64,000 bases of DNA, from the NCBI GenBank assembly GCA_032719365.1, contig CM064862.1, forward strand, positions 942,501 through 1,006,500, given 5' to 3'. This document shows positions 34,248 through 46,116 of the stretch, one piece after another. Below the pieces are notes generated by a model. The model was not told the DNA's origin and searched no databases. It worked only from the letters and a program-made list of their open reading frames with translations. The position numbers and the translations under genes are program-made. This DNA is from Prinsepia uniflora (taxonomy: Eukaryota; Streptophyta; Magnoliopsida; Rosales; Rosaceae). The first letter of the stretch is position 1. Every line of letters begins with the position of its first letter.

Positions 34248-34252
34248 TATAC

Positions 34253-36720
34253 CAATATGAAATCAACATTATATAGTCAAAAAGCCCACAAGGCTTCACC
34301 AAAAAACTTTGATAGAAATACCATGTAGTTAATTAAAGATATAATTAATAGTAAAATCAAATGTTAAATTTATAATTAAAAAATAATAATTGATTAGTTA
34401 ATGGAAAGAGTGGGGCAAAAAAGAAAAGGGTACTGGCCGGTTCAAGTTTTTAATACTTTTATTTTTATTTAAAAATTTAAAATTCATATTTATTTATTTT
34501 ATTTTTTCCATAAAAAAGTTAGCGCTTATATTAGTGGGTGCCATAAATCTAGTACTAACATAATATCGACCTAATATCAATAAAATTAACATAATCACAT
34601 GCTAATTATAAATACCAACACAATATCAACCTAATATATTAATGTATACTAGCATACTATGAACCTAATATCAACGAAATCAACATAATAACATGCATGC
34701 TTATAACAATATACCAAAACAATATCAACATACATAATATATATTGTGCTGTGGCTGGGAGCAGAATAACTCTAACCTACTTTCGAGGACGACAGTCTCC
34801 TCCAATATTTGATTAATATAACAAAAATGGTAACAATAGAAAGGAAAGAATCGATCCTGATTGGAAAAAGAGGAATAAATATTCTGGGTTAAAAATAACT
34901 ACACAGAACCAGACTTTCTTTCACGAGGCCCAGCTTGGCGTGGGGATATACAGGAAAAAGTGCTTAGACTCCTAGTTATGGAAAATCCACCATCGTCCTC
35001 TTTGCCAATCTTGGCAAATGAATCTTTTCTTTTTTTTTAATAATTTATAGCTAAAAAAACTTTTGAATTTTCATTGAAATGACCTCTCAGAGAACAACTA
35101 GCAGCCAGCAGGCATAGGAGCTAGCTATGGTTGCAGGCCTCTCAGTTTCCAGCCTCATCAACTGGCCTGGCACTCATGATCTCTCTTTTAAAGTTGAAAA
35201 GAGACAGGGAAAAAAAATAATGAAAAGAATTCTCCTGAAATTCTTTGATGCTCTCTCATTCAACACATTTCCTTTTGATCTTACCCTAAGTGCAAAAGAT
35301 GCAAAAGATTATTTTCCTTTGTTAGCTAGCTTCTGAATGTTCAGAAAAAATCTACAACATTGCCTTTGCTTTTTTTGATGTCTGTGAGTGTGTTTTTTTA
35401 AAAAAATTGATAAAAATATGTAGGAAGGGCAGCTACGGCAATGAAAAAAGACCCCACCATGCTGGATTAATCAAACTATTCAATAATTAGGTTTAAGGCC
35501 AATCAAGAACCAATTCTAGGGGACCCAATTCTTCTATATGTGAGGCACAGAAATATAGAGTTTTGAAAACATTTTTTTTTTAAAGTTTATGTAAAACTTA
35601 TAAGGTTCAGAGTAAAAATAACAGTTTTTTTTTTTAAAAAATTGTATCTCACTCTAGATATATCTTCTAGTGATATCTCTTCAAAATATTTATCGATTTT
35701 TCTTTGTATATATCATAATCGTAACTATTCATTCTTTAAATCATCTTGGTAAAAAAAAAAATTAGTGATATTTTAATCATTCATGTCTATCAACTAAATA
35801 AACAGTTCGCCATGAGGATCTAATGCTACGAAAATTGTTAATTTATTATATATATATAAATGACTAAACGATCTCCAATGATTTTGACGTGATGATTTAG
35901 AGAATAAAAAGTTCATATTATAATATGTGTAAAAAAACAATTCGATAAATCAAGAAGGTAGTATGAGAATGTAATATCATGGTGGTATGCAAGTATTGTA
36001 CGTCCTTACAAAAATATTATAAGGCTTTTCCACAAATAACAAAGGCGACTCTGCCACTCAAACGACTGTATATATATATATATGTGTGTGTGTGTGCGCT
36101 CAATATAGTAAATTGCTTGCGACCAGTATGTTTGAATGATGAATTTCACAGTATCAAGTTGTCAACGAACCATTGAATTGGATGATTGTAATAAGTAACT
36201 AAGTAGTTATGAGCACATACACAAAACCACTACGATACCTATCAAGGTGTTACTTACAAATCCATCTAAATACATTGAATTTAATCATTTTGAAATTCCT
36301 CCGTATTTTGAAATTCCTCCGTATTTTGAAATTCCTTAATTTTAACTAAATTCTTAATAGTAATTTAAAGTCACTCATTCAAATATAATTTGAAAGTTTA
36401 CGTAAATCTCATAATGTTAAGTGAGGGAGGGTTTAGAAAATTATAAAGTATCCCCCTCCTCAAACATTAACAATGTAATTAAAACTCATTCTATGTGCTG
36501 AATGAATTAATTTACATAAGATTTTTTCTAGAAACAAACCAATAGTTAAAACTCAGCCGATGTGACATTAAGAAAGGGAGGGTGTGGGAAGTGGGGGACT
36601 AGGTGCAAGTTTTTTTCCTTTGTTTCTAGATGTCTGTATTATTCTAATATTCCTTACTCTTCTTCTTCCTTCGAAACACACTAAGAGAGATCCAAAGGGA
36701 ATTAGCAGCTTCAAGTAATG
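34253..36720. other. Gene-free stretch upstream of the CEN-like gene
   Basis: It contains degenerate AT-rich repeats around ATATCAACCTAATAT (34550-34745), a MITE-like copy (about 35680-35985), a (TA)n(TG)n tract near 36068-36096 and a 17-bp triplication (about 36296-36345). An open frame at 35127-35336 has no family support. Confidence 0.5.
35680..35985. mobile_element. Foldback MITE-like element, copy B
   Basis: Left arm with CATAATCGTAACTATTCATT and right arm with GATTTAGAGAATAAAAAGTT and TAATATGTGTAAAA, complementary to each other and shared with copies at 11080-11515 and 37880-38265. Edges are estimates. Confidence 0.55.
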
Positions 36721-36733
36721 TACTTGAAATCAC

Positions 36734-36741
36734 TATAAATA
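36734..36741 (+). promoter_or_regulatory. TATA box of the CEN-like gene
   Basis: TATAAATA lies 149 bp upstream of the ATG. A (CT)n tract (36844-36866) sits in the presumed 5' UTR. Confidence 0.6.
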
Positions 36742-36889
36742 GGGATTCCACTTCCAAACCAAATATAAGTACCACTAATAATATTTCCTCCTCCTCATTT
36801 GTCTCCTCCATTCATCTTTATTAATTGCTATCATCACAAAATTCTCTCTCTCTCTCTCTCTCTCACAAAAAGAAAAGAAAGGGAAAAAA

Positions 36890-38588
36890 ATGGCAAGAAT
36901 GTCTGAGCCGCTGGTTGTTGGGAGAGTGATTGGAGATGTTCTTGATTGCTTCACTCCAACAACAAAAATGAGTGTGAGTTACACCACCAAGCTAGTCTGC
37001 AACGGACACGAGTTCTTTCCTTCTGCTGTCACCACCAAACCTAGAGTTGAGATTCAAGGAGGAGATTTGAGATCTTTCTTCACTCTGGTACTTAACTAAA
37101 AATATCATAATTACCAATTTGTATTTATTTACTCATTACGTAATTAATTGTTTCTCTATTTCTTATATTGTAATTAAAGAAACATATGCTCTTGGATTGG
37201 TCAGTCCAGTCACCAATGTGTACCATTCTACCATCATTTTGTGTTCCATTATTTTTGTTCTTTTGGTCAATCATTTTGTGTTCCATTTCTAAGCTTCATG
37301 ATTCTCTTGTTGCAGGTGATGACAGACCCAGATGTTCCTGGCCCTAGCGATCCTTATCTCAGGGAGCACCTTCACTGGTATGCCCTCATTAATATACAAC
37401 CCTAAAAATAATTAACATACTTATTGAGCATTTATTTAAATTAATAGCATTTATATTCAAAAAGCTAGCCCTAATAAAAAAAAAACATTTCCAGGTACAA
37501 GAACAGTCACTTGTTGAGCATATATCAATCATGCAATATATATCCCTCGTTTTGTGTGTGTGTTTGTTTTCGTATGTACGAACTTGTTCCGAATTTTTCC
37601 AACTTGGATCTAAGCTAGAGACCAATAATGCTTATGAGAATCATGCAACAAAAGATGGATCAATGGAGCTAGCTATATATTAATTAATTAAGCCAAAGCA
37701 ATTGCTAATTGAGTTTGCTTATTAATTTAATTTGAACTGATGATCGACGAACAGGATTGTGACAGACATTCCAGGCACCACAGATGCCACATTTGGTAAG
37801 TCCACTAATGTTTCTCTTCTTTTGGCTATTTCCTATTTCAATATGGACAATACTATTACTTAATCCTATCCTGATAACACATGCATTCTTATAGCATTTT
37901 TTCGATTTATCGAATTATCTTATATATATATGTATATATATCATAATTAGAACAGTTCATTTTTTAAAGTTCTCATGTTATAAAGATTATTTCCATAAAA
38001 AATAAATAAGATTGGAGGTCTTCTAGTCATTCATGTGTCAACTAAATATACTATTCGTCATGAGGATCTTAATTCTTACAAAAATCGTTGATTTATTTGA
38101 CACATATGAATGACTAAACGGCCTCCAATTTTATTAATTTTTTTTATGGAGATAATTTTGATATGATGATTTATAAATTGAATGATTCTGATTATAATAT
38201 GTTTATAAAGATAATTTGATAGTTCGAAAGAATGGTACTAAAAAGTATAGCGTGAGATGCAAGTATTTTCTTTTCAATATATATAACTCGGGTTATTTGA
38301 TTTCGTTTCATACACATTAATTAATTAAATTATTTCAACTGATTAACTATTAATTTAATTAATTTTACAGGAAGAGAGGTGGTGAGCTATGAGATGCCAA
38401 GGCCCAACATTGGCATCCACAGGTTTGTGTTTGTGCTCTTCAAGCAGAAAAGAAGGCAGGCTGTGAACCCACCTTCCTCAAGGGATCACTTCAACACTCG
38501 AAGCTTCGCCGCCGAAAATGACCTCGATCTGCCTGTCGCCGCCGTCTATTTCAATTGCCAGCGAGAAACCGCCGCCAGACGGCGCTAG
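36890..38588 (+). CDS. CEN: TFL1/CENTRORADIALIS-like PEBP protein
   Basis: Four exons in the conserved PEBP gene arrangement: 36890-37087, 37316-37377, 37754-37794 and 38371-38588 (198+62+41+218 nt, 172 residues). Motifs: DPDVPGPSDPYLREHLHW, GIHRFVFVLFKQ and the C-terminal NCQRETAARRR. His84 matches TFL1 His88 (Tyr in FT), and Asp139 in SSRDHFNTR matches TFL1 Asp144 (Gln in FT), so it should act as a floral repressor that keeps meristems indeterminate. PEBPs work with FD-type bZIPs and 14-3-3 proteins. It is closest to the CEN side (VTDIPGTTDATFGREVVSYE). Intron 3 carries a MITE-like insertion (about 37880-38265). Confidence 0.95.
37880..38265. mobile_element. Foldback MITE-like element, copy C, in CEN intron 3
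   Basis: Long diverged inverted arms (left with AGAACAGTTCATTTTTTAAA and TCCATAAAAAATAAATAAGA; right with their reverse complements) lie between exons 3 and 4. The same family is at 11080-11515 and 35680-35985. Edges are estimated from arm pairing. Confidence 0.65.
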
Positions 38589-38784
38589 CTAGGTAGCTAG
38601 CCAACCGGCCAAACCCCAAAAATTAAACTTAGGATCATAATTAAATAAAATCGAGTGTGTTTCTGTCATTCATTAGGCTAAATTTATTCCCATGTAACAA
38701 CAATAATTTCCACCAATCAAGAAAGAGAGATCAAGTGTGTATGTGTGTGTTTGACTGTCATTTTCTTGTTTTATAAACAGTCTC

Positions 38785-38970
38785 AAATAATATTATTTGG
38801 ATATACTAAATTAATTATATTTAGTAATATATTTGATGTGACAATTAATAAATTATGAGGTGAATGCACAGTAATTTTAATTTATTAAAATAATATTATT
38901 ATTTTTATTGCCACATCAATTGTATCATTAAACATGATCAATTTAGTATATCCAAATAACATTACTTTTT
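38785..38970. repeat. Inverted-repeat (foldback) element 200 bp after CEN
   Basis: Arms ATTTGGATATACTAAATT near 38795-38812 and AATTTAGTATATCCAAAT near 38940-38957 pair, and pairing continues inward and outward with mismatches. About 185 bp long, MITE-like. No target duplication resolved. Confidence 0.6.
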
Positions 38971-38979
38971 ATATATATA

Positions 38980-39289
38980 TATACCATGATCTTTCTCATC
39001 CAATTATGTTCCACTTTTGGTTTTTTTTTTTTAAGTTAGGGTTTTTCTCTCTAATTTTGATTCATTATTATTATTATTATTATTATTAATTAACATCTTT
39101 TTTCTCTTCTTCGATCCAGTTTTAGGTTTTGGGTTCAAATTTTGGTAAACCCAAGGGCTAGAGTGGGTAATCAATTTACCTTTCAACTAATATTATTGAG
39201 TATATTGAGAATATATAATGAACAAAAACATGTCAAAGTCAATAGATAATGACGGTTGCTGAATCCAAAATTTGAATGGGTTAAACTTA
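38980..39289. other. Short intergenic stretch
   Basis: Contains a (TTA)n repeat near 39064-39090. Nothing else supported. Confidence 0.5.
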
Positions 39290-39556
39290 TGTAAAAAGTT
39301 GAGGTTTCACCCCAAACCAATTGGTAATGAAGAGAGTAACCCAAGATCATATAAGGCACAACCTATCACGTGACATTTTCAATGGGTACATGTTACGGTT
39401 AAGTCTTCACGTGAGATAACTTCGCTTTGATATCATGTAAGAAATTGAGATTCCACTCCAAAACCAATTGGCAATGGGGGGAGAGTCCAAGATCATATAA
39501 GACACAGATTGTAGTTGTACTTTTTCGATGTGAGACATTTTTCTCGCATCTCAACA
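39290..39556 (-). mobile_element. TRIM retrotransposon copy, minus strand, one LTR truncated
   Basis: A full LTR (39436-39556, 121 bp, TGTTGAGATG to TTCTTACA on the minus strand), a primer site TGATATCAAAGC, an internal segment, and a shortened second LTR (39290-39362). Same family as 33460-34247. The flanking five bases do not match, so it is probably rearranged. Confidence 0.75.
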
Positions 39557-40265
39557 ATTTCCACCCAATTTTTTTTTGAAGAAAATAAGTGAGAAAAAAT
39601 GGTGAGATGAATTTGAAAAAGAAAGAAATAGGAATGATTTTTTTTTTTTTGCTGCTGGCTGCTGTAGTGCTCCATGTGGGAGAAGGTTCTCTTACTAACT
39701 TCAGTATGTACAATTGATATTAAAGTTGGATGTTGTAGCTTTTTTATTTTTTATTTTTTAACTTCAAATTGAGCTACATAATAAAATTGAGATAGTCAAA
39801 TGAGCTATAAATTAATATTGAAATGAATTACAAATTAATATTGAGATTGACTATAAATTAATATTGATATGGTCTAACCCGTAAATATGTAAGGGAGCAA
39901 GCTCTTGAGTGGAAAGAGCTGTAACCGTTCCAACCCAAACTTTAGCCCTGTCACTATCAATAGACCAAGACTTACATAATTACATTTACCAAAGTCAATA
40001 GATCAAGACCAATAAGTAAAAATTAAAAGATTTGGCAATTTTAAAACACGATAAAAAGCATGAACATACACGATTAAAAGTGTCTTACGATCAAAGTCAT
40101 TATTTAAACCACTAATGTTGCAAAAAAAAAAAAATCATTTTTAACCTCATTGATTTCACCTAGCTAGAAAACCTTGGGGCCAAATGCTCCCAAGAGCCAA
40201 CATTTATTAACAGCTTTACTGTCTTAAATCTTCATGTAATTATTTTAATAATTAAAGGGGTAAAA
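39557..40265. other. Gene-free AT-rich stretch
   Basis: A short imperfect repetition of AAATTAATATTGA near 39808-39870 is visible; no gene. Confidence 0.5.
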
Positions 40266-40463
40266 ACCGTCACAGGTGTCACACGTACCCATCCAAATCG
40301 TCACGTGATAGGCTGGAAAATCCGCCACACGTGAGGGGGCGTGTTGAGATGTGAGGAAAATGTTCCACATCGGAAAAGCACAACTACAATTTGTGCCTTA
40401 TAAGATCTTGGGCTACTCCCTCCATAGCCAATTGATTTTGGGGTGGAACCTCAACTTCTTACA
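40266..40463 (+). mobile_element. TRIM retrotransposon fragment: internal end plus 3' LTR
   Basis: An internal part with TCACGTGATAGGCTGGAAAA and GTGAGGGGGCG is followed by a 122-bp LTR (40342-40463). The 5' LTR and primer site are absent. This copy matches the inferred family sequence closely. Confidence 0.75.
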
Positions 40464-40840
40464 ATTTTAACCACTAAAGTTGCTTAAACGAAAAAATTTA
40501 ACCTCTAAAATGCACAAAAGGCCTCCATTTTTAGCCTCCAAATACACAAAAGATCTCCATCTTTGGTCTCATTGATTTTACCTAGCTTTGAGACTCTTGG
40601 GCTCAAATTCTCTCAAGAGTTAATATTAATTTACAGATTTATTGTCGTGGGGTGCCTTAAATATATTCATGTCAAACTATACCCTAGATTTTTTCTTTAT
40701 CTTTAACACTAAAGCTTGTGTTTTGCAAATGGATAATTAATTAAACCAAATGTTATTCAATGATCATAATCATGATCGGGAAGATGCATATGTCTGCTAG
40801 ATCTTTTGCACTTGATCACTTTTGGTCGTAAGTCTATGAA

Positions 40841-40900
40841 ATTCCAAGACGTGTATTATACTTCCAAGACGTGTATTACACTTCCAAGACGTGTATTACA
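40841..40900. repeat. 20-bp tandem triplication
   Basis: Three units of CTTCCAAGACGTGTATTACA, the first slightly diverged. Confidence 0.9.
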
Positions 40901-40937
40901 CTTGAAGTACTGGTCTACTTTAGACATAATTGTATTT

Positions 40938-41795
40938 CATGGGGCGGAGCCAAGCAGGGGCCAGCTCGGTAGCCTGAGTCCCCACTCAATTATTTTATTT
41001 TATTTATTTATTATATAATTATATAATAATTAAATTCTATTTTAGATGTTTATCATAAAATAATAAATATATGTATGCTGTTTTTACTTTCTTTTGTAAT
41101 ATTATATTCAATTTTTTTTATGTATTTAAAAAAATAATTATTTAAATATATGATAGTACTATACTAATTTTCCATATATATAATATTCATTTCAAATACG
41201 TAAATTCTTAACAATTCTTTATCCTATTTGCCTATTTTTTTAATTCTGTTCTTTTTTTTTCCTTAATTACAAATACTCCTAAGATGTGTTTATTCCATAT
41301 ATATTTCCAAATAGTTCAATTTTTAATTCCTATTTTTTTCACTTTTTTTTTGTTTCATTTTTAAATGTTTATAATGATAATGAAACTTTCTTAAATTATT
41401 TTTTTATACTAGAGTTAAGAGTATGAATATATGATTCATAATGTTCATATAAATATATGATTCATAGTGTTCATACAAATAAAAAAAACAAAAAAAAACC
41501 GTGTAACAATTTTTCTTCTTTGAGAAAGCCCTTGAAATTTATTAAAATCTAAAATTTTGTATAACCATATATTATTGAAAATTTGGGATAACCAATATAA
41601 AAAGATAACTAATTAATCATCAATGAAATCTACTTTTTGATTTTGTAAAAGAAAAAAAAAATCTTCTTTTGATGAAAAAAAATATATATCACCCATTAAG
41701 AGATTTTATATATAAAAAAAATATATTGGACCCCCTCTTATATTTTTATTTATTTAAATTCCCTCCAATATTAAATCCTGACTATACCATGAATT
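40938..41795. mobile_element. Possible DNA-transposon remnant with GC-rich ends and AT-rich interior
   Basis: The left end, TTCATGGGGCGGAGCC followed by a GC-rich 50 bp, contrasts with a strongly AT-rich interior; the right end reads GGACCCCCTC ... TCCTGACTATACCATGAA. TTCATGG and CCATGAA give a short imperfect terminal inversion. GGGGCGGAGCC ends of this kind are common in plant repeats. No target duplication found; weak call. Confidence 0.3.
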
Positions 41796-42123
41796 ACACA
41801 AATGATAATTAATATTCAAATATCAATAATATTAAAAGAGTTCTGTTAACTTATTGTCATATATACCATCTCTCATTAGTTACTAGCTACATCATTTTAA
41901 TTAATTAATGTTAGTCAATTAAATGTGTTAAAATATCGTATGTGATTCTATGCATTTGTTTTATGTGATTTGAAAAGAAAAAAAAACGTCAAAATCAATT
42001 ATTAAAAGACTGATTTATTCAGATACAAAATTACTAATAAGGACAAAAATATTTTTAATTACTTATAAGTTAATTTATGACATATATACACCCTCTAAAT
42101 TACCAACAAATAAACTCTTGCAA

Positions 42124-42154
<31 letters not shown>

Positions 42155-43461
42155 CACTAAAAACCCTACCACATGGCCGGTATTGCATATATCCTTTTCA
42201 ATAAGCTAAATCTCAAACCTAATTATTATTTCCATCTGTTTTCTTCTTAACCTACAATCCCCCACTAAAATGTTGACACATCATCCCAAATTATGAAGTC
42301 TGAATTTTTTTTCCTTCAATTTCCCGTTATTTCTAAAACAATATCATTAATAAATTGAAGATCAAACCCGCATCCAATGGAAATCGTGGAATTAATATGG
42401 ATTTTTTAAAAGATAGAAAACCAATTCTTTGGAGAGAAATTCAAATTAAAGCCACAATGATAATATGTAATCAGATTGGATAATATATATACTACGGCAA
42501 TAATGTTTGATACCACTCGTATTAATTAGTCATCTTATACGATTCATATCCATTAAAATAATACCTTAAAAACTGTTCATATTAAATAGTCAGATAATTA
42601 GTAAGCTTGAAAAAAAATAAGGATAATAGATAGTAATAATAATAAAAGAAAATAGTAAAAATAAATTCATAATAATTAAATAAATTAAATAATAATAAAT
42701 TAAATAAATGATAATATACATAATTAATATTTAAGGTATATAGATTTTTTTATCCAAATATAGTATTGTCCAAATAATAATAATATATTGGTATATTTTT
42801 GCGTTATCAGTTTAATTTAAGTTCATTTCTCTTAAAAATAAATTGTACAATGAGATTATATAGTGAGGGTACTTTGGGTAATTGGTGGGTGTTTTTAGTA
42901 GTCGTAGAGATTTAAAAATTATAAGCAATTTTTTTAAGCATATAGAGAGTGATTTCAACAATTTGGAGAATGACAATAAAACCAGGATTGAAATAATTAC
43001 ATATACGTAAATAGGCAATTAAATTTTATTTATTTATTTTTACTCAAATATTAGCATGCATGCACGTACGTGCGGGTTGAAAAAGAATATTAGCATGCAT
43101 GAGTTAAATAGTAGTATATAGACAAATAATTTTAATCTGATAATTTTTTAATTTTAATTAAGGTCCTTAATTTCAATAATTATTCGGTTATTAACTATAA
43201 GTTTTTTTTTAAAAAAAAAAATTTGTGCTTTACATGCGAAGAACACATGTGAAGAAAAGGATGAATTATAGAAGTAAAGATAAAAAAAAGTCTAAAAGTG
43301 AATAATTTAAAATAGTTTTTAATTTTAATTTATATATTCTTTATATTTTTTCCCAACCTCACCCTTACAACCAGAAAGAACAGTCTAGTTTGCCAAACGA
43401 AGCCGTGAAAAAAAAATAAAGTTGTAGTCTTGCGGAGCAAGGAAGATGTGTAGTTGTAGAT
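41796..43461. other. Gene-free AT-rich stretch
   Basis: Simple repeats only, such as (TA)n at 42131-42154 and AAT-rich runs at 42640-42720. A small minus open frame (42812-43018) has no family support. The last 300 bp will include the 3' UTR of the small gene that follows. Confidence 0.5.
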
Positions 43462-43857
43462 TCAAGAAGTTAACGGATCGTTATCCCCGACGATGTTCCA
43501 TTTGTGTTTCACTTCCTTTTGGTGAAGCACATAAGCCTCCAGAAATGGCAACCCAAGAAGCTTCCCCAACGGCATAGTCTCCGGCAGCTTTACAACATTA
43601 ACCGCCCCCTCCGGCGACGGCAGTGCCTTGGGAACCATCGGAATGGCCCGGGAGATGTCGGTAACCGGGAGAAGGCAATTGGCAAGCAGAGCATTGCCGG
43701 TTTTAGTGAAGTAGTTGCTGTCCCAATTGTAATGTGGTTGTGGAGGAATGCTGTCCACTGAGTCAAGATCGATCTCGAAAAGATCGTCTTCGTCTTCCAT
43801 GTCTGCTAGATCTTGATACAGTCCGGCATGTTCTGCAGCTCCAAGGAGAGAAGCCAT
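43462..43857 (-). CDS. Small acidic plant protein of unknown function
   Basis: 131 codons in one exon with a clean start and stop. I do not recognise the family. The codon use and composition look like a real gene: an acidic segment EDEDDLFEIDLDSVDSIPP (about 22-40), then an aromatic stretch HYNWDSNYFTKTGNALLANC, a Pro-rich middle and a hydrophobic segment PLGKLLGLPFLEAYVLH. No signal peptide or clear membrane helix. The flanking 400-bp regions are AT-rich without open frames, so this GC-richer block stands out. It may be a plant-specific nuclear or cytosolic regulator, but that is a guess. Confidence 0.7.
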   Translation of the reverse strand: MASLLGAAEHAGLYQDLADMEDEDDLFEIDLDSVDSIPPQPHYNWDSNYFTKTGNALLANCLLPVTDISRAIPMVPKALPSPEGAVNVVKLPETMPLGKLLGLPFLEAYVLHQKEVKHKWNIVGDNDPLTS

Positions 43858-46116
43858 GGTTGTCTTTTGTTGTTGTTTTAAGTTTGGAAGACATGTCTTT
43901 CGATCCAGTTATAACTTATATTTGTATGTTTCAGAATTCGGCTGTTTGGTGGTGAGGTTGGAGTTCAGGTGGTAAGTAGAACGCTCTTCAACAAATCTAC
44001 AATGACAATAAAGAATGTGGAGGTTGGCCGTCGAAAGCTATTAGCCTCTGTATTATATTGATTATTATGCAGTTGGGTATTTGATATTTTATTAAAATAT
44101 CGATTATATTATATTAAATTGATTATATTATAACAGTTGATACAAAATTATTATATCTTAAATATTAATTAGGTATGTTATTATTATTACGATTTATTTT
44201 ATTATTATTATTACTACTATTTATTAAGTTTTATTTTTGTCAATTTTAGTAATAATTAAATGATTATTTTATATGTATTGTTATTACTATTTATTATTAT
44301 TATTATTATTATTATATTTCTACGACTATTTAATACGGATAGTTTCGAATGTATTATTTTAGCATATCAGAACCATATAAAGACATTCAACTATATTAAT
44401 TTATACGGTGATTAATTAATCCGACTTATATCAAACATGGATTTTGTATTAATTAATAGCATATTACAGTCATGTTATGTTAATTCACAAGATGATACCG
44501 TATCCAAGTACGGCTAACAACATCCCGATAGGAAAACTCCATAGTCGAATAGAGTAACTTAGAACATCGCCTTCTTAACAAAAACATCAACTTACCATTC
44601 TAATTGCCAAATCCAAGAATAAACTCATATAATCTTCACAAGCCTATTTCCTCATGAAAATGCAGTGTTTAAAGTCAAGATTTTAAGTTTGGTTGACCAG
44701 TTAATATATAGAGATCTGTTTTAAAAATGGATAAGTGCTGAAAATCCAATCTAGCTAAGGAACTGTTGAATCAATATCTACCAAAACCACTAAAGTTTGT
44801 GCAGCAGACCTAACCACCTCAACAGAACACAAGATATTTCACAGTTTCTCTAATAAAGAAAATGGAGCCACCTCCCTGCTACCAAAACCAAAAGGAATAG
44901 CCAAAATCTTGTCAGGAGTTTAACGATGCTACATAACCGATCTTTCGGGCTTCAATACCGGTTCATGCGAAAGCTAAAACATCATAGGTTTCTTCCACTT
45001 AAGCATTGTATAGAGTATTTGACGAGGAAAGATGGCCATAAATTTTGAATTTTGTCCAATATTATACAGAGAAGGGGAAACCGAGGCACCCAGATCAACC
45101 CAAAAGGCAAGCAGACCTTCGGAAAACAATTTGAAACAGATTACAATGAGTCCAAGTTTCTAACCAATCAAACCATAAAGAAATGTAGGGATACTTTCAT
45201 TGCATGAACAAGCCTCTACAAGTAGGGAAGGCCGATGGGTAACCCTGCATTACCATCATCACCACCATCACCTAAAAACAACATCCCTCACATCTAATGG
45301 GTACTAATTTGGGCCAACGGGCAACGGGTACTCAATGACCAACCTTAACCTCTATCCAAACTCTACATATTAAAGTACAAGGACATCGTAAGGAAGAATT
45401 ACCCTATAACAAAAAAAGCTTTGTTAACCTAACCAGCAAAGTTAAAACTCATTTGGCTCTTTCCCTTTTGCATCTAACTAATATAATGAGCACCGGGTGA
45501 CTATTTTTTCGTCAACTAGCCTTCCATTCTCTTACTATTTGATGCAGGCACAACTTCTGTTCAAGCTAGTGTCTAGTCTACACATAGAAAACCATCATGC
45601 TAAAAGTTGATTATCACATTTATCCCCGTGCATTTTGTTGTCATTAAGGCTTAGGTAGAATGCTTCACTATTAAACCATCAAATATTCTGGTTTGTTTCA
45701 AACTATAGACAAGTAGATCCTATGCTAGATGAAGCTCGAAAACAGAGCAACTAATATTGTAGCTAAAACAAACAGGAAGGATAAGACCAAAAACAAGCAG
45801 GAAGGATATGATAAAAAAACAAGCAGGAAGGATATGACCAAAATGAATCATCTAATTCATGAACTGAAAGACAATGAATAAAATGAATAACAACAATGGA
45901 ACACAATTTAGACGATTTGGACGCTAAATTCATTTCTAATACCAATGAGGTAGAACATTTTTTTCCCAAGCATCTCCATTTCTACATAATTCCAATATAA
46001 ATTTATGAATTTTCCCATAACATTCCTCTAAATCCATAACTACGAAGATGTAAAATCCATTCACTATCAACCAACCACCAAAAATTTGCAGTAACAATTG
46101 TTTGCCAATAATGCCA
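43858..46116. other. Intergenic region upstream of the small gene and downstream of the Yip1 gene
   Basis: Contains a (TTA)n tract near 44287-44313 and an imperfect 26-bp triplication (about 45767-45843, core ACAAGCAGGAAGGATATGA). Around 44760-45180 the minus strand has broken reading that I could not assign to a family; it may be an old retroelement fragment. Confidence 0.45.

Noticed and set aside
44760..45180. Host pseudogene on the minus strand
   Set aside because: Reading is broken in all frames and I could not assign a family.
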